Origin: Acidimicrobiaceae bacterium
Lineage (GTDB): Bacteria > Actinomycetota > Acidimicrobiia > Acidimicrobiales > Ilumatobacteraceae
Direction: 5' to 3'
DNA length: 64,000 nucleotides
Assembly (NCBI GenBank): GCA_016722025.1
Contig: JADKGZ010000007.1
Location: 62,001 to 126,000, forward strand
Part shown: piece by piece, positions 8,352 through 16,954 of the stretch
Layout of the letters: the number at the start of each line of letters is the position of its first letter
Numbering within the stretch: position 1 is the first letter of the stretch
Made by a program: the position numbers and the translations under genes
Notes under the pieces: model-generated
Seen by the model: only the letters and a program-made list of their open reading frames with translations
Database searches by the model: none
Told to the model about the DNA's origin: nothing

Positions 8352-9408
8352 ATGGGGGAGCAGCGAGTGAGCGGTGGTGGGCGCATCGAGCTCGAGTCGT
8401 TGTCGAAGTGGTACGGCGAACAACAGGTGCTCGATGCCATCGATCTGATCATCGAGCCCGGCGAGTTCTTCTCCTTGCTCGGCCCATCCGGGTGCGGCAA
8501 GACCACCCCCCTGCGACTCATCGGCGGCTTCGAGGAGATCGAGCACGGCGCGGTGCGAATCGACGGCGCCGACATGCGAGGCGTGCCACCCGAGAAGCGA
8601 CCGGTGAACACCGTCTTCCAGAGCTACGCCCTGTTCCCGCACAAGTCGGTGGCCGAGAACGTGGCCTTCGGGCTGCGCTTCCAGCCCTGCGACAAGGCCG
8701 AGACGAAGCGCCGCGTCGGAGAAGCACTCGAGTTGGTGCGGCTCACCGGGTACGAAGCCCGCAAGCCGCATCAGTTGTCGGGCGGCCAGCAGCAGCGCGT
8801 CGCGCTGGCTCGCTCGCTGGTGCTGCGGCCGAAGGTGCTGCTGCTCGACGAGCCATTGGGCGCTCTCGACGCCAAGCTGCGTCGCGTGCTGCAGGTCGAG
8901 CTGCGCTCGCTGCACCGAAGTGGGCATCACGTTCGTGTACGTCACGCACGACCAAGAGGAAGCACTGACGATGAGCGACCGACTGGCAGTGATGAACACC
9001 GGCCGCATCGAACAGGTGGGCGGCCCGCGCAGCGTGTACGACGAGCCGGCCAATCGCTACGTCGCCGACTTCCTCGGCCTCGCCAACCTGCTGCCCGCGA
9101 CGGCCGACGCGGCCGGCGTGACGGTGCTCGGGGCCCGCGTCGCAGCCGACACGCGCGGGCTCGCGGGGGCCAGCACCGTGCTGGTGCGACCCGAGCGAGT
9201 GCAGTTGGTCGCACCGTCGTCGGGGCAGCTGCAGGGTCGAGTGCAGCACGTCGTGTTCGCCGGCGCCGCCACGCACGTGCACATGCGGGTCGGCGACCAC
9301 GACCTGCAGGCGGTGGTGCCCAACGACGGCTCGGCGCTGGCTGCCGTGGAGGGCGGCGATGTGGGCCTGGTGCTCGCGGCCGACGCATTGCGTGTGCTGG
9401 CCGATTGA
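8352..9408 (+). CDS. PotA-type ABC transporter ATPase (orphan, frameshift-interrupted)
   Basis: The ATP-hydrolysing subunit of a polyamine/quaternary-amine-type importer. Order of motifs: Walker A GPSGCGKTTPLR (Pro where Thr is usual), Q-loop VFQSYALFPH, signature LSGGQQQRVALARS, Walker B VLLLDEPLGALDAKL, then the H-loop YVTHDQEEAL and a C-terminal TOBE-like domain. The frame breaks at 8916. The first half runs to RSLH and the second resumes at EVGITFVYVTHD in another frame. Restoring one CG (CCGCGAAG for CCGAAG) yields 352 residues, normal for PotA. No permease or binding protein is adjacent, while the importer at 37260-40215 lacks an ATPase. In-frame GTG 8319 is an alternative start. Confidence 0.82.
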
Positions 9409-9486
9409 GCACTGCCGCCGCCGCACTACGCTCGCGGCGGCTCGAGCATGTGCTCGTCGGTCACGCGTACGAGTGGGGTAGACGGA

Positions 9487-10551
9487 ATGTCGTTCAGCAC
9501 GGTGGCGGTACTGGGTCTCGGGAAGGTCGGGCTGCTCGCTGCGACGTTCCTCGACGAGGCCGGCTTCGAGGTGGTCGGGATCGACCAGCGGCCGCCGCGG
9601 CAGGCCACAGCGTTCCCGGTGCGCACGTGCGACATCGGTGATGTCGCGGTGCTGCGCGCGGAGCTGGCACAGGTGGAGGCGGTGCTGTCGTGCCTGCCCT
9701 ACCACCTCAACCGGTCGATCGCCGAGACTGCGCACGCCCTCGGCATCCACTACTTCGACCTCACCGAGGACGTGGGCACCACCCAGCGCATCGTCGAGCT
9801 CAGCGAGACTTCAGCGGGCCTGATGGCGCCGCAGTGCGGGCTTGCGCCCGGGTTCGTGGCCATCGTGGCGGCCTCGCAGATCGAGTCGTTCGATGTGTGC
9901 CGGTCGGTGCGCATGCGCGTCGGTGCGCTGCCGCAGCACCCGACGGGTCTGCTGGGGTACGCGTTCAACTGGTCGCCGGAAGGCGTGGTGAACGAGTACC
10001 TCAACGATTGCGAGGTGCTGGAAGAGGGGGTGCGCAAGTGGGTGTCGGCCATGGAGTGGCGCGAGACGCTGTACGTCGACGGCACGCAGCTGGAGGCGTT
10101 CACCACCTCCGGCGGGTTGGGCACGATGTGCGACAGCTACGAGGACCGTGTGGCCAACATCGACTACAAGACCATCCGCTACCCGGGCCACATGGACCTG
10201 ATGAACTTCTTCTTCCACGAGCTGCTCATGCGCGAGCAGCGCTCGTTGGCCGGCCAGATCCTCACCAACGCCAAGCCGCCGGTCAGTGACGACGTGGTCT
10301 TCGTGCACGTCTCCTCGGAGGGACACATCAACGGGCAGCTCCGCCGCGTCGAGTTCGTCCGCTCGTACCTTCCCAAGCACGTGGGCGGCATCAGCAGCAC
10401 CGCCATCGCCTGGACCACAGCCGGTTCGGTGGCCGCGGTCATCGAGATGGTGCGCAAGGGCTCGCTGCCTCGCAACGGACTGCTCAAGCAGGAGTGCATT
10501 CCGTTCGACGCGTTCCTCGCCACGCCCACTGGGCGGCTCTTCGACGAGTGA
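9487..10551 (+). CDS. Saccharopine dehydrogenase-like NAD(P)-binding protein
   Basis: A 354-residue protein opening with VAVLGLGKVG, a Rossmann dinucleotide site, followed by an acidic strand end (VVGIDQRPP). The middle holds 'GLAPGFVAIVAA' and 'GGLGTMCDSYEDRVANIDYKTIRYPGH', typical of the saccharopine dehydrogenase / lysine 6-dehydrogenase superfamily. These enzymes oxidatively deaminate or reduce amino-acid adducts. ATG 9487 (MSFSTVAVLG) is preferred over ATG 9448. It converges on a Rieske oxygenase and sits near an aminotransferase, which fits amine catabolism; the actual substrate is unknown. Confidence 0.75.
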   Translation: MSFSTVAVLGLGKVGLLAATFLDEAGFEVVGIDQRPPRQATAFPVRTCDIGDVAVLRAELAQVEAVLSCLPYHLNRSIAETAHALGIHYFDLTEDVGTTQRIVELSETSAGLMAPQCGLAPGFVAIVAASQIESFDVCRSVRMRVGALPQHPTGLLGYAFNWSPEGVVNEYLNDCEVLEEGVRKWVSAMEWRETLYVDGTQLEAFTTSGGLGTMCDSYEDRVANIDYKTIRYPGHMDLMNFFFHELLMREQRSLAGQILTNAKPPVSDDVVFVHVSSEGHINGQLRRVEFVRSYLPKHVGGISSTAIAWTTAGSVAAVIEMVRKGSLPRNGLLKQECIPFDAFLATPTGRLFDE

Positions 10552-10572
10552 CCGACCCGGCGAGCCGGTGCG

Positions 10573-11673
10573 TCAGACCGGGCCGCGGGCCGCCAGGTAG
10601 TGCTGAGTGAAGTCGATCACCAGCTGGTCCTTGGGCGTGAGCACACCGGTGTCGAACGCCAACGACGACACACCCTGGTGCACACGCTCGCACACCAGGT
10701 TGTCCTGCGCGGCGACGAGCTCGTTGAACTCCACGATCGGGGTCGGGTCGAAGTCGGGGCCGGCGATGACCTCCGGGGCGAACATGAACTCCATCACGAG
10801 CGTGGTGAGGTGCGGGCCCTTGGGAAACAGGCTGGTGACGACTGCACACGTGCCGGAGATGTCGACGAACATGTTGGGGAACGCAGTGCACCCGTAGTAC
10901 GAGTTGATGTCGAGCTCGCTCAGACCCGGCAGCGGTGGCATGGCATGGCCAGGTGCATAGCCGGTGCTGTAGTCGCCCTCGATCGCGACCCCGCCGTCGT
11001 CGCGGCTCAGATCGATCACCCATCCGGTGCGGTAGAGCGGGATCACGGCCACCAGTTCCGGGTGCACGCGGGTGCAGTGCAGGCACTCCTGGTAGTTCTC
11101 GACGATGATCTTCCAGTTGGCGGCGACGTCGCTGACGCTGGTGTGCGCGACGTGCAGTGCACCCATGTCGAAGCGCTCGAGCGCGAGGAGGTCGGCGCAA
11201 TGGGTGCCCAGCCACTCGTCGAACGCCGGCGGCTCTTTGGCCAGGCTGACGAACACGAAGCCATGCCACTCCCGAACGTGGTACGCCCACAGCGGCAGGC
11301 TCGCCTTGTCGACATCGGTGTCGTCGAGGTGAGGGGTGGCGATCAGGCGTCCGTCGAGCGCGTACGTCCATGCGTGGTAGGGGCACATCAGCGAACCTTG
11401 CCCGCTGTCGTTGTGCTGGTCGCACAACCGGGCGCCGCGGTGGCGGCACACGTTGGCCAGTGCATGCAACGCGCCATCGAGATCGCGCGTGAGCAGCACG
11501 CTCTCGCCGGCAAGCTCGACCACGGTTCGATTGCCAGGCTGCAGGCGATCACCACGGGCCGCGAACATCCAGCCTCGGTGGAAGATGCGTGCACGCTCGA
11601 TCTCGTAGACCTCGTCGGAGAGGTAGTCGTGTCGTGTGAGTGTGCGAGTGTCGTCGGGCAAACGGTTCGGCAT
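10573..11673 (-). CDS. Rieske non-heme iron oxygenase, alpha subunit
   Basis: A 366-residue oxygenase component. The Rieske [2Fe-2S] ligands are C76-x-H78 and C97-x2-H100 (CRHRGARLC, CPYHAWTY). The mononuclear iron site is in NYQECLHCTRVHPEL, with H199, H204 and Glu196 at the inter-subunit bridging position. Most Rieske oxygenases have Asp there; Glu is known from quaternary-amine enzymes such as CntA. The C-terminal half is the usual SRPBCC catalytic domain. No reductase gene is nearby. It is divergent from the aminotransferase gene over an operator-like dyad. Glycine betaine, carnitine or a similar amine is a reasonable but unproven substrate. Confidence 0.88.
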   Translation of the reverse strand: MPNRLPDDTRTLTRHDYLSDEVYEIERARIFHRGWMFAARGDRLQPGNRTVVELAGESVLLTRDLDGALHALANVCRHRGARLCDQHNDSGQGSLMCPYHAWTYALDGRLIATPHLDDTDVDKASLPLWAYHVREWHGFVFVSLAKEPPAFDEWLGTHCADLLALERFDMGALHVAHTSVSDVAANWKIIVENYQECLHCTRVHPELVAVIPLYRTGWVIDLSRDDGGVAIEGDYSTGYAPGHAMPPLPGLSELDINSYYGCTAFPNMFVDISGTCAVVTSLFPKGPHLTTLVMEFMFAPEVIAGPDFDPTPIVEFNELVAAQDNLVCERVHQGVSSLAFDTGVLTPKDQLVIDFTQHYLAARGPV

Positions 11674-11728
11674 CAGCGTGCGCTCCCTTGTTTCCTCGCG
11701 AGCACTGTAGTCCGAACGCCGATGAACC

Positions 11729-11744
11729 CTGAACGACCGATCAG
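11729..11744. promoter_or_regulatory. Operator-like 16-bp dyad (site C)
   Basis: CTGAACGACCGATCAG lies between the divergent Rieske oxygenase (start 11673) and aminotransferase (start 11767) genes. The outer bases form CTGA-n8-TCAG. Near-identical copies precede other catabolic genes at 8295, 16886, 27151 and 44564. A TetR-family operator is inferred. Confidence 0.6.
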
Positions 11745-11766
11745 TGAAGTGGGCTAGGGTGCGCCC

Positions 11767-13170
11767 ATGGGGTTCGCAACCGATGTGTCCCTCGACGATC
11801 TGATTCGGCGTGAGGAAGAGATCTTCCTGCGTCGCATGCCCAAGACCGCCGAGCTGTGGGAACGCGCGCAGCGCTCGATGCCGGGCGGCGTGTCGTCCAG
11901 TTGGGCCAGCTCCCGCCCGCTACCGGTGTGGGTGAGCCATGGCGAGGGAGCGTACGTGTGGGACGCCGATGGCACTCGCTACGCCGACATGCACGGCGGC
12001 TACGGCGTCAACGTCGTCGGCCACGCCAACCCGGCGGTGGTGCGTGCCGTGCAGCAGCGCGTGGCCCGAGGAACCCACTTCGCGCAGCCCACCGAGGATT
12101 CCATCTACGTGGCCGAGGCGCTGGCGCAGCGCTTCGGGTTGCCGATGTGGCGCTTCGGTAACTCGGGCACCGAGGTCACGATGGACGCGTTCCATCTGAT
12201 GCGTGCAATCACAGGCCGCTCGCTGGTGGTGAAGATCGAAGGCACCTATCACGGCCATCACGACTCGGCGATGGTGTCGATCTTCCGCGCCGCCGACCAG
12301 TTGGGGCCGCTGCACGACCCGCACCGCGTGCCCGGCCCCGGTGTGGCCCAGGAGATGGCCGATCTGTTGCGCATCGTGCCGTTCAACGACCTCCCTGCGC
12401 TCGAGCGTGTGCTCGATCAGCACTCCGGTCAGATCGCCGGCATGATCGTCGAGCCGATGATGATGAACGCCGGCATCATCCCGCCGCAGCCGGGCTACTT
12501 GGAGGGTGTGCGCGAGCTCACCCGCCGGTACGGCGTGCTGCTGGCGTTCGACGAGGTGAAGACCGGCCTGGTGGTGGATTGGGGCGGCGCCACTCGGCTG
12601 TTCGGCGTCACCCCCGACATCGTCTGCCTCGCCAAGGCGCTGGGCGGTGGGTTGCCGTGCGGCGCGATCGGGGGCACCGAAGAGGTGATGGCCGCGATCA
12701 CCGACGGCAGGTACGACCAGATCGGCACGTTCAACGGCAACCCGCTCACCATGGCAGCAGCGCGTGCGACGTTGCTGGAGGTGCTCACGCCCGATGTGTA
12801 CGGCAGCGCCGAGGCCCTGGGCCGGCGGATGCTGCAGGGGTCGATGTCGGCGCTGGCGGCGCACGGCCAGCCGTCCTACGGCAACGTGTTCGGGTTCAAG
12901 GGCTCGGTGGTGTTCCACGACCGAGCAGCCACCAGCTACCGCGAGTTCCTGGCCATCTCCACGGCCGTCAGCCACTTGCACTTCCTGGTGCAGTTCAACA
13001 ACGGCATCTTCCTGCCACCATGGGGCAAGAGCGAGTCGTGGACGCTCAGCGTCGCGCACACCGACATCGACGGCGACCTGTACGTGGCCAACGTGAATCG
13101 CCTCGCCGAGATGGTGGCCGGGCTCGGCGACCGCGCCTCGGATCTGTTCGCCGCAGGCAGCTTCAACTGA
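11767..13170 (+). CDS. Class III aminotransferase, glutamate-1-semialdehyde aminomutase-like
   Basis: A 467-residue PLP enzyme. It shows the subgroup's 'PGGVSSSW' start region, 'FGNSGTEV' (phosphate binding), 'EGTYHGHHD', 'LLAFDEVKTG' (the Asp that contacts the pyridine nitrogen) and 'LAKALGGGLPCGAIGG' with the Schiff-base Lys. It resembles glutamate-1-semialdehyde aminomutase and beta-amino-acid transaminases. It is probably catabolic here, because no haem genes are nearby. Its stop overlaps the start of the PhyH-type gene by one base (TGATG), so the two proteins likely act in sequence. Confidence 0.87.
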   Translation: MGFATDVSLDDLIRREEEIFLRRMPKTAELWERAQRSMPGGVSSSWASSRPLPVWVSHGEGAYVWDADGTRYADMHGGYGVNVVGHANPAVVRAVQQRVARGTHFAQPTEDSIYVAEALAQRFGLPMWRFGNSGTEVTMDAFHLMRAITGRSLVVKIEGTYHGHHDSAMVSIFRAADQLGPLHDPHRVPGPGVAQEMADLLRIVPFNDLPALERVLDQHSGQIAGMIVEPMMMNAGIIPPQPGYLEGVRELTRRYGVLLAFDEVKTGLVVDWGGATRLFGVTPDIVCLAKALGGGLPCGAIGGTEEVMAAITDGRYDQIGTFNGNPLTMAAARATLLEVLTPDVYGSAEALGRRMLQGSMSALAAHGQPSYGNVFGFKGSVVFHDRAATSYREFLAISTAVSHLHFLVQFNNGIFLPPWGKSESWTLSVAHTDIDGDLYVANVNRLAEMVAGLGDRASDLFAAGSFN

Positions 13171-14027
13171 TGCCGGCACTGCAGCACGTCGGCAAGCACG
13201 ATGGCGTGGCGGCGGTGCTGGCAGCGCTGGCGGCCGACGGCGCAGTGATCGTGCGCGACTTCCTCGAACCCGCCACGTTGCAGCACTTCCGCGACGACAT
13301 GGAGGCGCACGCCTCGGGGCATCGGGCGGGCACGAGCGCCGACAGCCAGATGGTGCAGCGCTTCTGGGGCGCGAACACCAAGCGGTTCACGCGGCTGGCC
13401 CATCGCAGTGCCTCGTTCGTGGAGATCCTCACCGACCCGCTGTACCTCGCGGTGGCCGACGCGGTGCTGTTGCCCAACGCCAGCGACTACTGGATGAACA
13501 CGGGCCAGATGATGATCATCGGGCCGGGGGAGCGGGCGCAGTGGCTGCACCGCGACGCCGAGAACTGGCCGACCATGTGCAAGCCGGCTCCCGCCGGCTT
13601 CGAAGTGACGCTCAGCTGCCTGTTCGCCATCTCCGACTTCACCGGTGAGGTCGGCGCCACTCGGGTCGTGCCGGGCAGCCACCTGTGGCAGGACTACCAG
13701 CGCAAGGCCGACCCGAGCGAGGTGTGTCAGGCGGTCATGCCGGCCGGCAGCGGGTTGATCTACAGCGGTCGGGTGCTGCACAGCGGCGGCGCCAACTCGA
13801 CTGCCGACCAGTGGCGCTATGGGTTGCATCTGTCATACGTGCTCGGCTGGCTGACCCCCGAGGAGGCATCACCGCTCGGCGCGTCGTGGGCCGATGTGGC
13901 GCACCTTCCCGAGCGTGCCCAGCGACTGCTCGGGTGGCGATGCAGTGCGGTCAACGACGCGTATGCCGCCCGTCTGTGGACCGTCGACTACGAGGACGTG
14001 CCGTTGGGTCTCGGCTACGAGGGCTGA
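13170..14027 (+). CDS. Phytanoyl-CoA dioxygenase (PhyH) family Fe(II)/2-oxoglutarate oxygenase
   Basis: A 285-residue double-stranded beta-helix oxygenase. The H-x-D iron ligands are in QWLHRDAENW, the distal His in VLHSGGANS, and an Arg further on (QWRYGLHLSY) could bind 2-oxoglutarate. PhyH-type enzymes hydroxylate unactivated C-H bonds; relatives include phosphonate oxygenase PhnY and ectoine hydroxylase. It is translationally coupled to the upstream aminotransferase. With two PhnZ-like HD proteins in the window a phosphonate role can be imagined, but both are more than 10 kb away. Confidence 0.85.
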   Translation: MPALQHVGKHDGVAAVLAALAADGAVIVRDFLEPATLQHFRDDMEAHASGHRAGTSADSQMVQRFWGANTKRFTRLAHRSASFVEILTDPLYLAVADAVLLPNASDYWMNTGQMMIIGPGERAQWLHRDAENWPTMCKPAPAGFEVTLSCLFAISDFTGEVGATRVVPGSHLWQDYQRKADPSEVCQAVMPAGSGLIYSGRVLHSGGANSTADQWRYGLHLSYVLGWLTPEEASPLGASWADVAHLPERAQRLLGWRCSAVNDAYAARLWTVDYEDVPLGLGYEG

Positions 14028-14076
14028 CGACTGCTGCCCGCGGCTGTGCTGCGGCGGCGCCTCGGTCACGCCTCGG

Positions 14077-14859
14077 TCAGCGACCCTTCCACACCGGTGA
14101 CCGCTTCTCGACGAACGACAGGTTGCCCTCGTGGGCATCCTCGGAGTCGATGGCGGTGCGATAGCTCTCGAGGTTCTTGATGGCGGTCATGGCCTCGCCC
14201 ACGTCCATCTGCGCGGTTCGGCGGCCGATGTCGAGGATGGCGGCAACGCTCAGCGGTGCGCTGGCGACGATGCCGGCGGCCAGGTCGAGCGCCGCCGTCA
14301 GCAGTTCGGCGCCGGCTACGACCCTGTTGACCATGCCGTGGTGCGCAGCCTCCGCCGCGCTCATGCGACGGCCGGTGAGCAGCAGCTCGCGCGCCACGTG
14401 CGGCGGTAGCAACCGCGGCAGCCGGATGCTGCCCGCGTCGGGCAGGATGCCGATGCCGGCCTCGGGCAGGAAGAACTGTGCGTGGTCGGCCGCCACGATG
14501 AGGTCGGCGGCCATCGCGATCTCGAAGCCGCCACCCACGGCCATGCCGTTGACGGCGGCGATCACCGGTGTGCGCCGGCCCGGGAGATCCGGGAAGCCGC
14601 CGAACCCGCCGACCCCGTAGTCGGCGTCGAAGTCCTCGCCGTCGGCGGCAGCGCCCAGATCCCAGCCGGCGCTGAAGAAGCGGTCACCGGCACCGGTGAT
14701 GATGGCGACCCTCACGCCGGGGTCGTGCTCGAACCCGAGGAACGCTTCGCCCATGGCAGCGCTGGTGGCCGCGTCGATGGCATTCGCCTTCGGCCGGTCG
14801 ATGGTGAGCACGGCGACGCCGGCGGCCACCTCCACACTGAATCCGGGGTGTGCGGTCAT
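14077..14859 (-). CDS. Enoyl-CoA hydratase/isomerase (crotonase) family protein
   Basis: A 260-residue crotonase-fold enzyme. The oxyanion-hole segments are 'DRFFSAGWDLGA' and 'NGMAVGGGFEIAMAADLIVA'. A Glu in 'FFLPEAGIGILPDAG' lies at a catalytic acid position, and the second acid position is Asp or Gly. It resembles CaiD-like carnitinyl-CoA dehydratases, but the substrate cannot be fixed. Its ATG overlaps the stop of the upstream acyl-CoA synthetase (ATGA), so the two are translationally coupled and should share a pathway. Confidence 0.88.
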   Translation of the reverse strand: MTAHPGFSVEVAAGVAVLTIDRPKANAIDAATSAAMGEAFLGFEHDPGVRVAIITGAGDRFFSAGWDLGAAADGEDFDADYGVGGFGGFPDLPGRRTPVIAAVNGMAVGGGFEIAMAADLIVAADHAQFFLPEAGIGILPDAGSIRLPRLLPPHVARELLLTGRRMSAAEAAHHGMVNRVVAGAELLTAALDLAAGIVASAPLSVAAILDIGRRTAQMDVGEAMTAIKNLESYRTAIDSEDAHEGNLSFVEKRSPVWKGR

Positions 14860-16871
14860 CGGAGATCCTCCACGATCATGAGTGCGTCGACGGCAGTGGC
14901 CCCATGGTGGCCGACGAGCACAGGATTGAGCTCGACCTCGACCAGGTCGCTGCCGACCACCGCGTCGGTGAGGCGAACGACCAGCTCGGCGAGTGCCGTG
15001 ACGTCGGCAGGCGGCCGTCCACGGAAGCCGGTGAGCAGTGGGGCACTGCGCAGCGTGCGCAGTGCGGCCTTCACGTCGTCGGTGGTGACCGGCGCGAGGA
15101 GATGGGTGACGTCGTTCCAGAGCTCGGTGGTGACACCACCGAAGCCGAGTGACACCAGCCATCCGATGGGTGGGTCGCGGCGGACTGTGACCAGCACCTC
15201 GGCGACCACGTCGGTGACGGTTGCTTCGACGAGGTAGCCGGCGGTGGTGCGCGGCATGGCCGCGAGCGCAATGGCCAGCTCTTCGCCGTTGCGAATGCCG
15301 ACCTTCACTGCGCCGACCTCGCTCTTGTGGGCGAGGCCCAGAGCCTTCAGTGTGATCGGGTAACCGACGTCGGCAGCTGCAGCCGGCACCGCCTGGTGCT
15401 CGGCGACGCGACCTGCGGGCACCGAGATGCCCGCGGCCGCGAGGCGTTGTTTGGCGGCGGCCTCGTCGACGAGCCGTGCCGCGCCGGGCGCGATGACCGC
15501 TGCGTGACGGCTGTGCGGCGAGTGCTCACCGATCGTTGCTGCAGCATCGAGCGCGATGAGTGCCTCGGACAACCCGAGCAGGGGTGTGAGGCCACGAGCG
15601 CCGAGGTGCCGGCGGAAGGGTTCGTTGATGCACTCGGCGAGCGTGCCGACCACGACGGCTCGGCGGCCGGTGGCCTCGACGGCGTCGGCCAACGCGTCGG
15701 CAGCCACGTACCAGGCGGTTGGATCGTTGTCGGTCGCGGGCGGAGCATCGAGCAGCAACATGGTGACGTCGTGCGGGCCGGCCAGCACTGCGCCGAAGGT
15801 GCCGGCCATCGCCGCTCGGTCGCCCCACATGAACGTGTGGTAGTCGAACGGGTTGCTCACCGTCACCAGCTCGGTGAGCGTGTTCTCGATGCGAGATCGG
15901 TGCTCGGGTGTGAACGGCTCGAAGACGAGCTTCGTGTCGTCGCCGCGGTCGGCGACCAGTGATGCCTCGCCACCCGAGCAGCTCATCGAGACCACCCGGC
16001 GGCCGCTCAGCGAGCCGCCGCCGTCGAGCAGCTTCAGCGTCTCCAGCAGCTCCGCCGGTGTGCGTACCGTCGCCACCCCGTAGCGGGTGAACAGCGCGTC
16101 GTAGGCGGCGGCACGCCCCGCCATGCTGCCCGTGTGCGAGTTGGCGATGGTGGCGCCGGCCTCGCTGCGGCCTGTTTGGAGCGCGACGATCGGCACACCC
16201 TTGGCGGCGGCCCGCTCGGCGACGTCGGCGAACTGCTGGGCGTCGCGCACGGCCTCCAGGAACAGCCCGATGGCGGTGATTCGGTCGTCGTCGAGCAGCG
16301 CGGCGATTGCGTCGTCGCTGCCCAGGCTGGCCTGGTTGCCGACGGTGATCATGCTGCCCAAACGCAGCCCGCGCTGCTGGAACGTGAGGTTGACGGCCAC
16401 GTTGCCGCTTTGCGACACGATGGCAACGCCGCGTTCGTGTCGGCCGCAGCCGTGCTCGTCGGGCCACAACGCGATGCGATCGAAGGTGTTGACGAAGCCG
16501 TAGCAGTTGGGGCCGAAGAAGGGGAGGGTGCCCGCCGCCGCCAGCAGGTCGGCCTGCAGGTCGTCGTGGCCGGTCTCGGCGAAGCCGCTGCCGTAGCACA
16601 CCGCGCCACCGGCACCCATGCGGCTGATCGCTTCCATCGCGTGAACCGTCGCATGGCGGTTGACGCCCAGGAACACCGCGTCGGGCACACCCGGCAGATC
16701 GTCGAGCGATGGCAGGCAGGCCACGCCGGCAAGGTCGCTTCGCGTCGGGTTCACCGGCCAGATGGGGCCCTGGAAGCCCAGCTTCACGCACTGCCGCACG
16801 ACACGCTCGGCAGCTGCTCCGCCGACGACAGCGATGGAACTCGGTGCGAGCAGACGGCTGAGGTCGGGCAT
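14856..16871 (-). CDS. NDP-forming acyl-CoA synthetase (ATP-grasp, CoA-binding)
   Basis: A 671-residue protein built like the acetate-CoA ligase (ADP-forming)/PimA family. An N-terminal CoA-binding Rossmann domain (residues ~1-140) is followed by succinyl-CoA-ligase-like flavodoxin domains. The second domain includes 'ANSHTGSMAGRAAAYDALF', where the phosphorylated His is expected. A C-terminal ATP-grasp domain (~450-671) has 'PITLKALGLAHKSEVGAVK'. It would activate a carboxylic acid to its CoA ester. It is coupled to the downstream crotonase and is divergent from an amidase, so an amide could be hydrolysed, activated and then hydrated. Confidence 0.88.
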   Translation of the reverse strand: MPDLSRLLAPSSIAVVGGAAAERVVRQCVKLGFQGPIWPVNPTRSDLAGVACLPSLDDLPGVPDAVFLGVNRHATVHAMEAISRMGAGGAVCYGSGFAETGHDDLQADLLAAAGTLPFFGPNCYGFVNTFDRIALWPDEHGCGRHERGVAIVSQSGNVAVNLTFQQRGLRLGSMITVGNQASLGSDDAIAALLDDDRITAIGLFLEAVRDAQQFADVAERAAAKGVPIVALQTGRSEAGATIANSHTGSMAGRAAAYDALFTRYGVATVRTPAELLETLKLLDGGGSLSGRRVVSMSCSGGEASLVADRGDDTKLVFEPFTPEHRSRIENTLTELVTVSNPFDYHTFMWGDRAAMAGTFGAVLAGPHDVTMLLLDAPPATDNDPTAWYVAADALADAVEATGRRAVVVGTLAECINEPFRRHLGARGLTPLLGLSEALIALDAAATIGEHSPHSRHAAVIAPGAARLVDEAAAKQRLAAAGISVPAGRVAEHQAVPAAAADVGYPITLKALGLAHKSEVGAVKVGIRNGEELAIALAAMPRTTAGYLVEATVTDVVAEVLVTVRRDPPIGWLVSLGFGGVTTELWNDVTHLLAPVTTDDVKAALRTLRSAPLLTGFRGRPPADVTALAELVVRLTDAVVGSDLVEVELNPVLVGHHGATAVDALMIVEDLR

Positions 16872-16885
16872 GGCGGCCAGAGTAT

Positions 16886-16901
16886 CTGAATCACCGATCA
16901 G
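16886..16901. promoter_or_regulatory. Operator-like 16-bp dyad (site D)
   Basis: CTGAATCACCGATCAG lies between the divergent acyl-CoA synthetase (start 16871) and amidase (start 16955) genes. It differs from site C (11729) at two positions only. It is only 15 bases from the synthetase start, so a bound regulator would block that promoter. TetR-type binding is inferred. Confidence 0.58.
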
Positions 16902-16954
16902 TCAACCCTGTGCTCCCGATCGTGTCGATCAGCGAGTTGTAGCAGACTGCGGCG

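Noticed and set aside
8352..9408. Programmed frameshift in the ATPase gene
   Set aside because: No slippery heptamer or stimulatory structure was recognised, and the same CG-loss pattern occurs in unrelated genes, so an error or mutation is simpler.
11767..13170. Glutamate-1-semialdehyde aminomutase of haem synthesis (hemL)
   Set aside because: Sequence is only subgroup-like, and the gene is coupled to a PhyH oxygenase, not to haem genes.
2552..14027. A complete TmpA/TmpB or PhnY/PhnZ phosphonate pathway
   Set aside because: The PhyH-type gene and the HD genes are far apart, the HD proteins do not show the PhnZ Tyr/Glu pair, and no phosphonate transporter is identifiable.
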